Assembly (NCBI GenBank): GCA_009774255.1
Contig: VSNK01000154.1
Span: 1 to 13,314 of the forward strand
Source: Faecalicatena sp.
Lineage (GTDB): Bacteria > Bacillota > Clostridia > Lachnospirales > Lachnospiraceae
Reading direction: 5' to 3'
Length of the DNA stretch: 13,314 bases
Shown: in pieces, positions 1 to 7,100 of the stretch
How the letters are laid out: the number at the start of each line of letters is the position of its first letter
Numbering within the stretch: position 1 is the first letter of the stretch
Translations under genes and position numbers: made by a program
Notes under the pieces: model-generated
The model's database searches: none
What the model was told of the DNA's origin: nothing
The model's input: only the letters and a program-made list of their open reading frames with translations

Positions 1-34
1 GTATAACTATTTATTGTAAGTCAACAATATCTTT
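1..34. other. Short stretch downstream of virB4
   Basis: These 34 bases are AT-rich. A TTGACT on the minus strand (positions 24-19) looks like a -35 element for the next gene, but any -10 would fall at or beyond the window edge, so no call is made. No terminator is seen. Confidence 0.25.
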
Positions 35-2377
35 TCAGTCTTTTCTCTGAAAATCCCCTGCGGAGGTAGACATCAGTTCAAACAACTTTGTATTTTTCGG
101 AAAGGTATTTTCAAACGGCACCAGATTCCCCGAACACCGAATCAGCCCATGCCCTGCACCTACATTTGTGATATAGGATAGCTGGTTGTCTGAAATGTTC
201 AAAAGCCTTGCCAATTCCTCCCGGTCTGTGCTAGACTGATTCAGTAAGATCAGAAATTCGCTGTTCGCAAGCATCAACCTTGCCGTATCGGATTTTAGGA
301 GCTCCTCCACGTTCTGAGTTAACCCTGTCACAAACCCATAATACTTGCGAATCCGCTTATACAGACGATAGAAAAAATCCGCACTGTACTGGTACTGGAA
401 CAGGAGATAGAACTCATCCGCAAAGATCCACGTGGTCTTCCCTTTTTTCCAGTTCTGGATCACCCGGTTGAAAATGCTGTCCAATGTGACCAGCATTCCC
501 AACGGCATGAGCTGCTCGCCCAGCTCCCGGATATCGTAATCAATGATCCGGCTCTTCGTATCCACATTCGTCGGCTGTGCAAAGGTGTTCAGGCTCCCGT
601 TGATAAATAATTCCGAAGACAATGCCAATCCTCTTGCCTCTTCCTCCGGCTGATTCAGCAGTTCCCGGTACAGATCCTTCAAGGTCGGAACCTTCCCCCG
701 GTAACCGCCCCGGATATATTCCCGGTACACGTCCGCCGTACACCGGTCCAGGATGGATTTTTCCTTGGCCGACAGATTGCCCGCCCCTACAAGCTGCTCA
801 AACAGGGACAGGATGAACTCCGACTTTTCAATCAGCGGGTTCTTATCGTCCCCATAGGCTGCATCCATATCCAATGCGTTCAGGTGGGTGTCTGACGTGG
901 CGGAAATGCGGATGACTTCCCCATTCAGGGCTTCTACCAGTGATGTGAACTCTGACTCCGGGTCTAAGATCAGGATGTCATCCTCTGTTGACAATGCCAG
1001 ATCCACGATTTCTTCCTTGGCTGAAAAAGATTTTCCGCTGCCACTGACCCCTAGCCGAAACGAGTTTCCGTTCAGCAGTTTCCTCCGGTCTGCCACGATC
1101 ATATTTTTGCTGACCGCATTCTGCCCGTAGTAAATCCCTCCCGGCTGCATGATCTCCTGCGTATGGAATGGGATCAGCACTGCCGTGGATTCCGTAGTCA
1201 GGGTCCGCTGTGTATGGATATTCCGCAGGCCGTAGGGCAGCACCGTGTTCATCCCATCCATTTGCTGCCATTTCAGCACCGACATCTGGCAGAGGTGCTT
1301 CCTTGCCACGGACAGCAGGGTTTCCGTATCCGATTCCATCTGCTCCCTGCTGTCTGCCATATGCACCATGGTCAGCAGGCCGAACATCATCCGCTGATCC
1401 CTTGTGGTCAGGTCGTCCAGCATCTCCTTGGTCTCCTTCCTCTGCAGCTCCATGTCATAGGGAACCACTGCGGAGAAATTGTTGTTCGCATTCTGCCGTC
1501 TCTGCCAATTTGTCACATTGGTCTCTACCCCCAAAAGACGGTTCTGGATCTCCTTTACTGCCTCATCCGTAGGCACTGGGAGGATATCAATGGACAGCAT
1601 CAGGTCCCGGCTCAAATCGCACAGTTCGGAGATCATGGCGTCCTTCACATAGCTGGCGTAGTCCTGCATATACAAGACCTGCCCGTACCGATTGCCCAGC
1701 ATGAAATAATCCCTGTGAAATTCCATGGAATCCGGGCAGATCCAGTCCTTGAAGCTGCTCCCCCTCCTGGCAAATGCTTTCAGGTCAAAGGGAAAGCACT
1801 GGGGCTGGTCCGCCCGGAAAAAATCCCTAAAAATCTGCAGCCGTTCCCCGGCATCCAGTTCCTCCGCCACGGAGGACAGCTTGGCCAGATGGGTGACGAT
1901 ATCCGTCCCTACCCTTGCGAAATACGTTCTGGCTTCATCCACATTTTTCTTATGGATGCTGATGGTCAAGTACCGCTCCTGCTGGATGCTGTTGTTGGTT
2001 CCGCTGACTTTGGAGAGCAGCATCTCATTGTATTCCCTCCGATAGCTGTCCAGCCCGTCCCCTTTCATGGGGATCAGCAGGGATTCCTCAAATTCCTCTT
2101 TGTTGATTCTCCGGTTATTCAGCGTGATCTTTGCCGATGCGCCGGAATCCAGCGCATTCAGCAGTTCCGAATAATCCAGAAACATTTCCATCTTGTCTGC
2201 TTTGCTGGCGATGGAATAATTGATATCCGAAAACCGGAAGGATTTTGAGAATTTATTCCCCACCTGAAAGATCCCGTCCTGCCAGATCCGGCGGATGGGT
2301 ACCGCCTGCTGGACAGACCGTGGGATTTTGAATTTCTCCCGGTCCATCTTCCTTGCCTGAATCAATGTCTTAATCAT
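35..2377 (-). CDS. virB4: VirB4-type conjugation ATPase (type IV secretion motor)
   Basis: This is a VirB4-family ATPase of about 780 residues, the motor that energises assembly and substrate passage in a type IV secretion system at the inner face of the membrane. The Walker A motif GVSGSGKS is at residues 443-450 and the Walker B segment, ending IFADEF, is at about 650-656. A conserved GLTQN motif follows near 685. The N-terminal 400 residues match the usual VirB4 N-terminal domain that contacts VirB3/PrgI. The frame is open further upstream to 2488, but that part overlaps prgI. The chosen ATG at 2377 has an AGGAGG at 2385-2390 with 7-nt spacing, so it is preferred. The start overlaps the end of prgI by 8 bp, which suggests translational coupling. 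It terminates with TGA at 35-37. No damage is seen and the length is normal for the family. Family assignment is firm; the exact element type is inferred. Confidence 0.95.
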   Translation of the reverse strand: MIKTLIQARKMDREKFKIPRSVQQAVPIRRIWQDGIFQVGNKFSKSFRFSDINYSIASKADKMEMFLDYSELLNALDSGASAKITLNNRRINKEEFEESLLIPMKGDGLDSYRREYNEMLLSKVSGTNNSIQQERYLTISIHKKNVDEARTYFARVGTDIVTHLAKLSSVAEELDAGERLQIFRDFFRADQPQCFPFDLKAFARRGSSFKDWICPDSMEFHRDYFMLGNRYGQVLYMQDYASYVKDAMISELCDLSRDLMLSIDILPVPTDEAVKEIQNRLLGVETNVTNWQRRQNANNNFSAVVPYDMELQRKETKEMLDDLTTRDQRMMFGLLTMVHMADSREQMESDTETLLSVARKHLCQMSVLKWQQMDGMNTVLPYGLRNIHTQRTLTTESTAVLIPFHTQEIMQPGGIYYGQNAVSKNMIVADRRKLLNGNSFRLGVSGSGKSFSAKEEIVDLALSTEDDILILDPESEFTSLVEALNGEVIRISATSDTHLNALDMDAAYGDDKNPLIEKSEFILSLFEQLVGAGNLSAKEKSILDRCTADVYREYIRGGYRGKVPTLKDLYRELLNQPEEEARGLALSSELFINGSLNTFAQPTNVDTKSRIIDYDIRELGEQLMPLGMLVTLDSIFNRVIQNWKKGKTTWIFADEFYLLFQYQYSADFFYRLYKRIRKYYGFVTGLTQNVEELLKSDTARLMLANSEFLILLNQSSTDREELARLLNISDNQLSYITNVGAGHGLIRCSGNLVPFENTFPKNTKLFELMSTSAGDFQRKD

Positions 2378-3431
2378 ACGCACCCCTCCTTTTCCTCTGG
2401 CGGCTGGGATTCCCCGTCTGTCGGTTCTCCTGCCTGACGTCTGATCTGCCATTATGCTGTCTGATCTGCCCGTTAGCCGGACTTCCATTGTACGGATTTT
2501 GCTGCCTGCTTCTTGTCCTGCCTTTCTGCGGACTCTGCCCGCCCGGTCTGCTTTTCTGTGGATTCTGCTCTATGCTTCCCATCCCATTTTTTTGTGTATT
2601 TTGCTCTATCTTACCCATCCGGCTCTTCTGCGGAATTTGCTCTATACCACCAATTCTGCTTTTCTGTGGATTCTGCCATATCTTACCTATCCGGCTCTTC
2701 AGTGGATTCTGCCCTATCTTACCTATCCGGTTCCTCAGTGGATTTTGCCGCATGCCATCCGGCTTGCTATTCTGCGGATTCTGCTGCACGATTCCTGTCC
2801 GGCTGTTCTGCGAATTTTTTTGCATGCTGTCTGCTCTTTTCATCTGCGAAGCCCGCCGTCCAACTGGCCTGCTCTTCTGCATGCAATCCTCCCTGCTATT
2901 CTGACAGTTCTTCCGTCTATGATCCAATCGGCTGATCAATGGTTTCCTCCGTCTGTGATCCGATTCCATCTCATTTGGATTTCTTCTTTTCTTTCTTAAC
3001 CGTTTCCTTTTCACATCTTTTCTGTTGATTCTTTTTCTTCCCCCAGCTTTTTTCCGCTTTTCTTTCTTCTTCTCCCGTTCCGCTTTCTTCCACTTTTTTC
3101 TTCCCTCTCCGGCGGAAAGGCTTTCCTCCATGCATTGGTAATATAAATCCTCCGGCTGGAACAGAAGCCGCTTCGGGTACAGGAACTCAGACTTAATAAA
3201 TGCCCACGCAAACTGTTCCGCCGTCATCCCATGGTAGCGGAAAAAGCCGCAGACTGCAAAAGGGGCCGCGCCTAACATGCACAGCCACCCGGTCACCTCT
3301 TCCCCTGCTTTTTCCCGCAGGCTGAAATAAATCCCTACCGCAGCCAGGACTGCCAGCAGGGAACATGCCATTTGGCGGAAATCTAGCCCAAAGAACATGG
3401 CTTCCCGGTAATCCATGATCTCCTTATTCAT
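2370..3431 (-). CDS. prgI: PrgI-family membrane protein with long repetitive basic tail
   Basis: The first 100 or so residues match the PrgI family, VirB3-like small membrane proteins of Gram-positive conjugation systems that sit next to VirB4. Evidence is the N-terminal YREAMFFGLDFRQ segment, two membrane segments at about 21-37 and 47-63, and the segment ending near LLFQPEDLYYQ. PrgI proteins are usually about 100-150 residues, but this one is 353. Residues 110-150 are extremely Lys/Arg-rich. Residues 155-215 are basic, with degenerate repeats. Residues about 217-312 are tandem 12-residue units of the type QNPQKSRIGKIE, and the end is rich in Asn, Gln, Arg and Gly. No stop or frameshift separates core and tail. 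The ATG at 3431 has AGAGG 5 nt upstream; an internal ATG at 3416 is less well placed. The stop overlaps the virB4 start. The tail is probably disordered and cytoplasmic and might bind nucleic acid or a partner protein, but that role is inference. Confidence 0.88.
   Translation of the reverse strand: MNKEIMDYREAMFFGLDFRQMACSLLAVLAAVGIYFSLREKAGEEVTGWLCMLGAAPFAVCGFFRYHGMTAEQFAWAFIKSEFLYPKRLLFQPEDLYYQCMEESLSAGEGRKKWKKAEREKKKEKRKKAGGRKRINRKDVKRKRLRKKRRNPNEMESDHRRRKPLISRLDHRRKNCQNSREDCMQKSRPVGRRASQMKRADSMQKNSQNSRTGIVQQNPQNSKPDGMRQNPLRNRIGKIGQNPLKSRIGKIWQNPQKSRIGGIEQIPQKSRMGKIEQNTQKNGMGSIEQNPQKSRPGGQSPQKGRTRSRQQNPYNGSPANGQIRQHNGRSDVRQENRQTGNPSRQRKRRGAYD
2385..2390 (-). promoter_or_regulatory. Ribosome binding site deciding the virB4 start
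   Basis: A consensus AGGAGG reads on the minus strand 7 nt before the ATG at 2377. It lies inside the last codons of prgI. It supports the downstream start over the longer open frame that begins at 2488, which would share about 110 bp with prgI. Confidence 0.8.
2496..2783 (-). repeat. 36-bp tandem repeat array inside prgI
   Basis: About eight imperfect 36-bp units encode 12-residue repeats (QNP-[QL]-KSRIGKI-x type) at PrgI residues 217-312. Two adjacent units, 2668-2703 and 2704-2739, differ at only 3 of 36 positions by eye, while flanking units are more diverged. This is what replication slippage or unequal recombination would leave. Because 36 is a multiple of three, gain or loss of a unit keeps the reading frame. 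Confidence 0.85.
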
Positions 3432-3508
3432 CTTTACCTCTATCTACAACCACCTCCATCAAAAAAATCGTACCATTCCCATCGCTTCTTAATCTTATAT
3501 TTCGTTTT
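3432..3508 (-). other. Short spacer between virB6-like gene and prgI
   Basis: This 77-bp spacer is AT-rich and carries a run of seven T residues on the minus strand, but no stem precedes it, so I do not call a terminator. It holds an AGAGG ribosome binding site for prgI and an upstream GGAGG too far from the start to serve it. Nothing else is recognisable. Confidence 0.5.
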
Positions 3509-4348
3509 CTACAATCCCATGATCTCCTTCACAATCCGGTCTGATGCTTTCACTGCACCGACCAGTATCAACAGGTTAAAGATTAATTCCCCTACATAAT
3601 TCCATACGATTGTCACTGCCGACAGATCCTGATTCCCTATGGCCGGAGGGCTTGCCGCAAATACGGAAAAGATGATACAGGCCAATGCAATGATCGCCCC
3701 TTCCAGACATACCCCGGTATAAGACCGGATGAAGTTCTTCCCTACGGACTGAGTCGGCTCCCCTGCAAAGGTAGAAATGGGGATCGGCGCGATGGCTGTA
3801 TACATATACAGCTTGAACATCCGGCCATAAACGGTCAGGATCATGACAAAAGAAAGAACCGTGATCAGCAGGCTCCCCAACAATGTCACGATCCATAAGG
3901 GGATGGACTCCAGCATCCCCACGGATTCAATTTTTTCCACGATCTCTGCCGGGAGCTCTGTCACCCCCTGTGCCATGCCGGAATGGGACATGATGTTAGA
4001 CACCATGCCCTGCACAATGGAAAAGACTGCCGTCAGAAGTTCCATCCCATGCATCACCGCCCCCTGAGCCAGCGCAAAGCGGATGAACGCTTTCACTGCA
4101 TGCTCCGGCTTTTTCACGTCCGTATAGCTGGAACAGGTCCTGACAATGCCTGCCGCAAAGAACAAGACCAGCAGGCCGTACCCGATGGCTTTCAGGCCGT
4201 CGTTCACGTTCAGCATGACCGTCCAGATAGCGCCGCCCTTAAAGTCCTTCGGGTTCTGTGTCAGGAGCCCCCAGATCTCCGTCAGCTTCGCGTCCCATGT
4301 GGACAATGCGGAATTCAGGTTTTGGACAATCCAGTTATCGCTGTCCAT
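3509..4348 (-). CDS. virB6: VirB6/TrbL-like polytopic conjugation protein
   Basis: This 279-residue protein resembles the VirB6/TrbL-like (CD0411-type) integral membrane component of conjugative transposon secretion systems, which forms part of the inner-membrane channel. Likely membrane segments are near residues 51-69, 95-115, 149-173, 178-195, 214-231 and 250-267. The APIPISTFAGEPTQSVGKNF segment (187-206) followed by a Tyr-Thr-Gly stretch is characteristic of this family as I know it. The ATG at 4348 follows an AGGGGG about 9 nt upstream, and the gene ends with TAG at 3509-3511. It lies between the VirB2-like gene (38 bp upstream) and prgI (77 bp downstream), the usual place for VirB6 in these operons. 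No damage is seen. The gene symbol is by analogy. Confidence 0.88.
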   Translation of the reverse strand: MDSDNWIVQNLNSALSTWDAKLTEIWGLLTQNPKDFKGGAIWTVMLNVNDGLKAIGYGLLVLFFAAGIVRTCSSYTDVKKPEHAVKAFIRFALAQGAVMHGMELLTAVFSIVQGMVSNIMSHSGMAQGVTELPAEIVEKIESVGMLESIPLWIVTLLGSLLITVLSFVMILTVYGRMFKLYMYTAIAPIPISTFAGEPTQSVGKNFIRSYTGVCLEGAIIALACIIFSVFAASPPAIGNQDLSAVTIVWNYVGELIFNLLILVGAVKASDRIVKEIMGL

Positions 4349-4386
4349 CCGGCTGCACCCCCTTCCTCAACATAATGCACCATGCG

Positions 4387-4752
4387 TCAGCCCATGATCA
4401 GGTCCAGAATCTCTTTTGCAAAGGTGATGATGATTCCCCCGGCCAGTGTCAGGAACCCATTGGCCCTCTGGCTGGGGTCATGGCTCTTTAGGGAAAGCCC
4501 TACCTGTACGACCCCGAAGCCCAGCAGGATCATCCCGATCGCGCGGATCAGGGAAAAGATAAAGGTCGACAGGTTATTTACCACGGCCAGCGGATCTCCG
4601 GCTGCATACACCGTAATTGTGCCCATACAGAGGGCGAATACCAATGTCGCATAAACGGAAAATGTCTTTTTCTTCCCAGAACCCATCGACTGCGGTGCTG
4701 TTTTCTTCTGGTTCCTTTTGCCATATTTTTTTCTCATGTTATAAAATTTCAT
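4387..4752 (-). CDS. Small VirB2/Maff2-like membrane protein
   Basis: This 121-residue protein has a very basic N-terminus (residues 7-29), a hydrophobic leader at about 31-50 ending in TVYA-AGDP that could be a signal-peptidase site, and two further hydrophobic segments at about 61-85 and 98-110. The arrangement (leader plus two hydrophobic helices, gene between virD4 and virB6) fits a VirB2/TrbC-like pilin or channel subunit, or the Maff2-type small proteins of clostridial conjugative transposons. The open frame begins two codons earlier at 4758, but the AGGAGG at 4760-4765 is only 1 nt from that ATG and exactly 7 nt from the ATG at 4752, so 4752 is chosen. The ribosome binding site overlaps the virD4 stop. 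Transfer role is well supported by context; the precise family is less certain. Confidence 0.75.
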   Translation of the reverse strand: MKFYNMRKKYGKRNQKKTAPQSMGSGKKKTFSVYATLVFALCMGTITVYAAGDPLAVVNNLSTFIFSLIRAIGMILLGFGVVQVGLSLKSHDPSQRANGFLTLAGGIIITFAKEILDLIMG

Positions 4753-4759
4753 CCACATT

Positions 4760-4765
4760 CCTCCT
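4760..4765 (-). promoter_or_regulatory. Ribosome binding site overlapping the virD4 stop codon
   Basis: A consensus AGGAGG on the minus strand shares bases with the TAG stop of virD4 (4764-4766) and stands 7 nt before the ATG at 4752. It selects the second of two closely spaced ATG codons. A ribosome terminating on virD4 would cover this site, so coupled translation is likely. Confidence 0.75.
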
Positions 4766-6497
4766 AAAAAGGCTCCCCGGCAATATCTTCGCCGGAGAGC
4801 AGTTCATAATCTTCACTTCGTGTTTCATCAAATACCGGTATGTCGTGCGCCAGAGGCGCTTCCGCATAATCATAGGGCGGCGCGCCCCCATCCTCCGTAT
4901 CCCGGATATTCGGGTGTTTTAAAAGGTCATATTTCCGATCCATCACGGCATGCTCCCCGCGGACGAATAAAAGCGCATAGTCATTATCCAGTAGCCTGAC
5001 CTCATCAGGCATCAGTAATTCCCTCCCGCTCTGCTGGAAATTGGTAGAATAACTGCCGGATTTCCCCTTCGTCTGCCCGTAGGTATTCGTGTCTATGGTC
5101 TCCTTTCCAAGCAGTTCAGAAATGTACTTATGGGACTCCTTTTCATTGCCGCCGAGGTATAAAAGTTCGTCGCAATTCCCTGCAAGACTTTCCCAGGAGT
5201 CCTTAAAAAGAGCCTTGAGCTGGCTCATATTCTGTATTATAATACTGCATGAAATGGAGCGTGAACGCATGGTCGCCAGAATCTTTTCAAAATCATCCGG
5301 CAATGCTACGTTGGCAAATTCATCCATAATGCAGTTTACCGGCACCGGCAGTTTCCCACCGTGCAGACGGTCTGCCACATAATATAATGTCTGGAATAAC
5401 TGGCTGTAGATCATGCCTACCAGATAATTCAGGCTGGTGTCCGCATCCGGGATGCAACAGAACAATGCCACTTTCTTTTCCCCGATGCTGGACAGGTCTA
5501 ATTCATCCGTACAGGTCAGGTCTGCGATCTGCTTTAAGTTGAACGCCGCCAGACGGACGCCTACGGAAATCAGTATGCTTTTCGCTGTCTTGCCTGCCGC
5601 CTGTTTGTAAATATGGTATTGCTTCACAGCGATACTTTCTGGTTCCCGCATCTCCAGCCGTTCAAATAAAATATCCAGTGGTGACTCGTAATCCTCATCC
5701 TCTTCTTTCACTTGTGCTGAGGCCAGCATTTCCATGATCATGGGGAACCTCTGCTCGTCCGGCGGCGCTTCATGACAGCGATCCATCAGCAAGGCCTGCA
5801 AGAGACCCGGCGCGCTTTTCTCCCAGAATGGGTCCGACGATTGGGAGCCTTTGGGCGTAGTATTCTTGATCAGGTTATTGATCAGCCGCAGTACGTCTTT
5901 ATCGTCCTGCACGTACTGGAACGGGTTGTAACAGAACGAGGTATCTGGATGAATCAGGTCGAAAACCCGCACCTCATATCCCATTTTTTTCAGCAGCCCG
6001 CCTGTTTTCCGGAGAAGTTCGGCTTTGGGGTCTGTGATGACCATGGAGCAGTTGCACTGCATGATATTGGGGATTGCAAACGTCCTGGATTTTCCGGCGC
6101 CGCTCCCTCCGATCACTAAGATATTCAGGTTCCTCCGATGCTTATAACAGTCCAGGCCCATCCGGAAGTTCTGGGTCAGGAGGATATTCTCCGCATAGGG
6201 CATGGCGCGGTATTTCTTGCAGAGCTGCCCTACATTCCCCCATTTGGCGGAGCCGTGTTCCTCCCCGCGGCGGTAATTCTTTTGGTTGGAATAGAAAATG
6301 CCGATCCCCATCCCGTACAGAAGCGTACAGGCCAGAACCGACTTCACCGTATACTCCGTGAAATGGATCTGGAATGGATGGTCTAGCTTTTCTGTCAACA
6401 GTTCCAGAATAACCATCAGATTTCTGTCTGGACCTACAGAATCCGCCAATAAAAGGGCTGCCCACCAGACCAATGGAAGGGCGAGAAGCCAGACCAC
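4764..6497 (-). CDS. virD4: VirD4-type coupling protein ATPase (TraG/VirD4)
   Basis: This is the type IV coupling protein, a membrane-anchored hexameric ATPase that recruits the relaxase-DNA complex and feeds it to the channel. In the 577-residue frame there are two N-terminal membrane segments (about 1-19 and 50-69). The Walker A motif GGSGAGKS is at 130-137 and the Walker B region CIMDEFAN is at 389-396. The IIQNMSQL segment (420-427) is typical of the TraG/VirD4 C-terminal half. The C-terminus after about 530 is acidic, as expected for a substrate-contact tail. The start is uncertain: a GTG at 6497 is the only standard start in the frame, with GGGAAG 8 nt upstream. The frame stays open upstream to 6551, and an AGGGGG sits 4-5 nt before an ATC codon at 6530, which would add 11 residues. 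It follows the DUF4314 gene closely and precedes the VirB2-like gene. Family assignment is firm. Confidence 0.94.
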   Translation of the reverse strand: MVWLLALPLVWWAALLLADSVGPDRNLMVILELLTEKLDHPFQIHFTEYTVKSVLACTLLYGMGIGIFYSNQKNYRRGEEHGSAKWGNVGQLCKKYRAMPYAENILLTQNFRMGLDCYKHRRNLNILVIGGSGAGKSRTFAIPNIMQCNCSMVITDPKAELLRKTGGLLKKMGYEVRVFDLIHPDTSFCYNPFQYVQDDKDVLRLINNLIKNTTPKGSQSSDPFWEKSAPGLLQALLMDRCHEAPPDEQRFPMIMEMLASAQVKEEDEDYESPLDILFERLEMREPESIAVKQYHIYKQAAGKTAKSILISVGVRLAAFNLKQIADLTCTDELDLSSIGEKKVALFCCIPDADTSLNYLVGMIYSQLFQTLYYVADRLHGGKLPVPVNCIMDEFANVALPDDFEKILATMRSRSISCSIIIQNMSQLKALFKDSWESLAGNCDELLYLGGNEKESHKYISELLGKETIDTNTYGQTKGKSGSYSTNFQQSGRELLMPDEVRLLDNDYALLFVRGEHAVMDRKYDLLKHPNIRDTEDGGAPPYDYAEAPLAHDIPVFDETRSEDYELLSGEDIAGEPF

Positions 6498-6520
6498 CCA
6501 GTCTGACTTCCCGCCCTGTT

Positions 6521-6799
6521 TTACCGGGATGGTTCCCCCTTCCCCGTATTTCTATTCTTTTCTTTTTTCTTCTGCGGATCACTCACCTTGTGGAACCTGT
6601 CCGCACCCGGAATCAGGGACAGGCCGCTTCCATTCTCCCAATTCACTACGATCTGTCCGGCATCATCCACATGGATGACTTTGCCTTTCAGCCCGGATTC
6701 CATCTGGTTTTCCCCTTCCATTGCATCCAGGCAGACTTTCGTTCCTGCCGGATACATTTTCCTTAACATTTCTACTTTCTCTCTGCTGATTATCTTCAT
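6521..6799 (-). CDS. DUF4314-type small protein
   Basis: This 92-residue protein matches the DUF4314 pattern seen in many clostridial conjugative elements: SREKVEMLRKMYPAGTKVCL, then a turn with KGKVIHVDDAGQIVVNWENGSGLSLIPGADRFHKV. The Tyr-Pro-x-Gly-Thr, the Asp-Asp-x-Gly and the Trp-x-Asn-Gly-Ser motifs suggest a small SH3-like or Tudor-like beta-barrel. Its biochemical role is unknown. After residue 70 there is a Lys-rich tail (QKKKEKNRN). The frame is open upstream to 6847, but the ATG at 6799 has AAAGGAG at 6805-6811 with 5-nt spacing and starts where the conserved domain starts. Its stop at 6521-6523 falls just before or within the true start of virD4, so the two are probably translated together. 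It may have a regulatory or accessory role in transfer. Confidence 0.82.
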   Translation of the reverse strand: MKIISREKVEMLRKMYPAGTKVCLDAMEGENQMESGLKGKVIHVDDAGQIVVNWENGSGLSLIPGADRFHKVSDPQKKKEKNRNTGKGEPSR

Positions 6800-6920
6800 G
6801 CACTCTCCTTTCCGGCAGGATGCCTGCGGAACCATACCCGCAATCACCTCACCCGGCCTATATATTTTGTATAATACTAACCGCCAGATAAATCAGCCGC
6901 TCAGTATCATGTGACGCACA

Positions 6921-6954
6921 CAGCCGCATGAAAAACTATTCCGCCATGCGGCTG
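6921..6954. repeat. Inverted repeat, 10-bp arms, with alternative pairing partner
   Basis: CAGCCGCATG at 6921-6930 and CATGCGGCTG at 6945-6954 are perfect inverted arms around a 14-base loop. A further copy of CAGCCGC at 6894-6900 could pair with the same right arm, giving two mutually exclusive hairpins in a minus-strand transcript. No T-run follows on the minus strand, so it is not a simple intrinsic terminator. It could be an operator or a leader-RNA switch. Confidence 0.6.
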
Positions 6955-6956
6955 GC

Positions 6957-6986
6957 ACAATAATCACGAATGCTAAACTTTGCCAA
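6957..6986 (-). promoter_or_regulatory. Candidate promoter for the transfer operon
   Basis: On the minus strand TTGGCA (6986-6981, five of six matches to the -35 consensus) is followed after 18 bases by TATTGT (6962-6957, four of six matches to the -10 consensus). It would drive the DUF4314-virD4-virB2-like-virB6-prgI-virB4 genes. The -35 lies inside one arm of the 6982-7019 inverted repeat, and the 6921-6954 inverted repeat starts 2 bp past the -10. The match is weak and by eye only. Confidence 0.3.
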
Positions 6987-7019
6987 AACGTCCCGGCATA
7001 TCGTGGAATATGTTTTGGC
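6982..7019. repeat. Inverted repeat GCCAAAAC / GTTTTGGC
   Basis: GCCAAAAC at 6982-6989 and GTTTTGGC at 7012-7019 are perfect 8-bp inverted arms separated by 22 bases. On the plus strand the stem could be lengthened with G-T pairs on both sides; on the minus strand these become mismatches. It may be a repressor or nickase-type DNA site, or a hairpin in a plus-strand RNA. No function is established by the sequence. Confidence 0.55.
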
Positions 7020-7100
7020 GAACCGACAAATCTTACCGCTCGTGAGTCTAATTAATGCCGTATTGGTTTTTATATTGGCATCTATCACAATTCCACCGGA

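Larger units (their letters stand above)
6800..7100. other. Intergenic region between adhesin and transfer genes
   Basis: This 301-bp gap holds no convincing gene. It contains two inverted repeats (6982-7019 and 6921-6954), a weak candidate minus-strand promoter (6957-6986), an AT-rich stretch at 6860-6880, and the DUF4314 ribosome binding site at 6805-6811. No classical stem-plus-T-run terminator for the adhesin gene was found, so read-through into the transfer genes is possible. A plus-strand frame starting at 6970 runs into the antisense of the adhesin and is not credible as a gene. Confidence 0.6.

Noticed and set aside
1163..2248. A 361-codon plus-strand open frame antisense to virB4
   Set aside because: virB4 on the other strand carries clear Walker motifs over the same bases. 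The plus frame has Pro/His/Gln-rich composition typical of an antisense shadow.
2378..2488. N-terminal extension of VirB4 by 37 residues
   Set aside because: The extension overlaps prgI, is Arg/Gly-rich unlike VirB4 starts, and the internal ATG has a consensus ribosome binding site.
2454..2999. Plus-strand frames over the prgI tail, open in all three phases and rich in hydrophobic residues
   Set aside because: They are antisense to a tandem repeat with a 36-bp period that happens to lack stops on the plus strand. None has a ribosome binding site or a recognisable protein, and the minus-strand frame continues directly from the PrgI core.
3432..3508. Run of seven T and two very short overlapping frames before prgI, as a possible terminator or leader peptide
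   Set aside because: No stem precedes the T-run, and neither mini-frame has a convincing ribosome binding site.
6855..6885. AT-rich TATTATAC stretch as a -10 element upstream of DUF4314
   Set aside because: No acceptable -35 sequence lies 16-18 bases upstream; the pairing at 6957-6986 is a better, though still weak, candidate.
6921..6954. Intrinsic terminator for the adhesin gene
   Set aside because: The stem is good, but no T-run follows it on the minus strand, so it was kept only as an inverted repeat.
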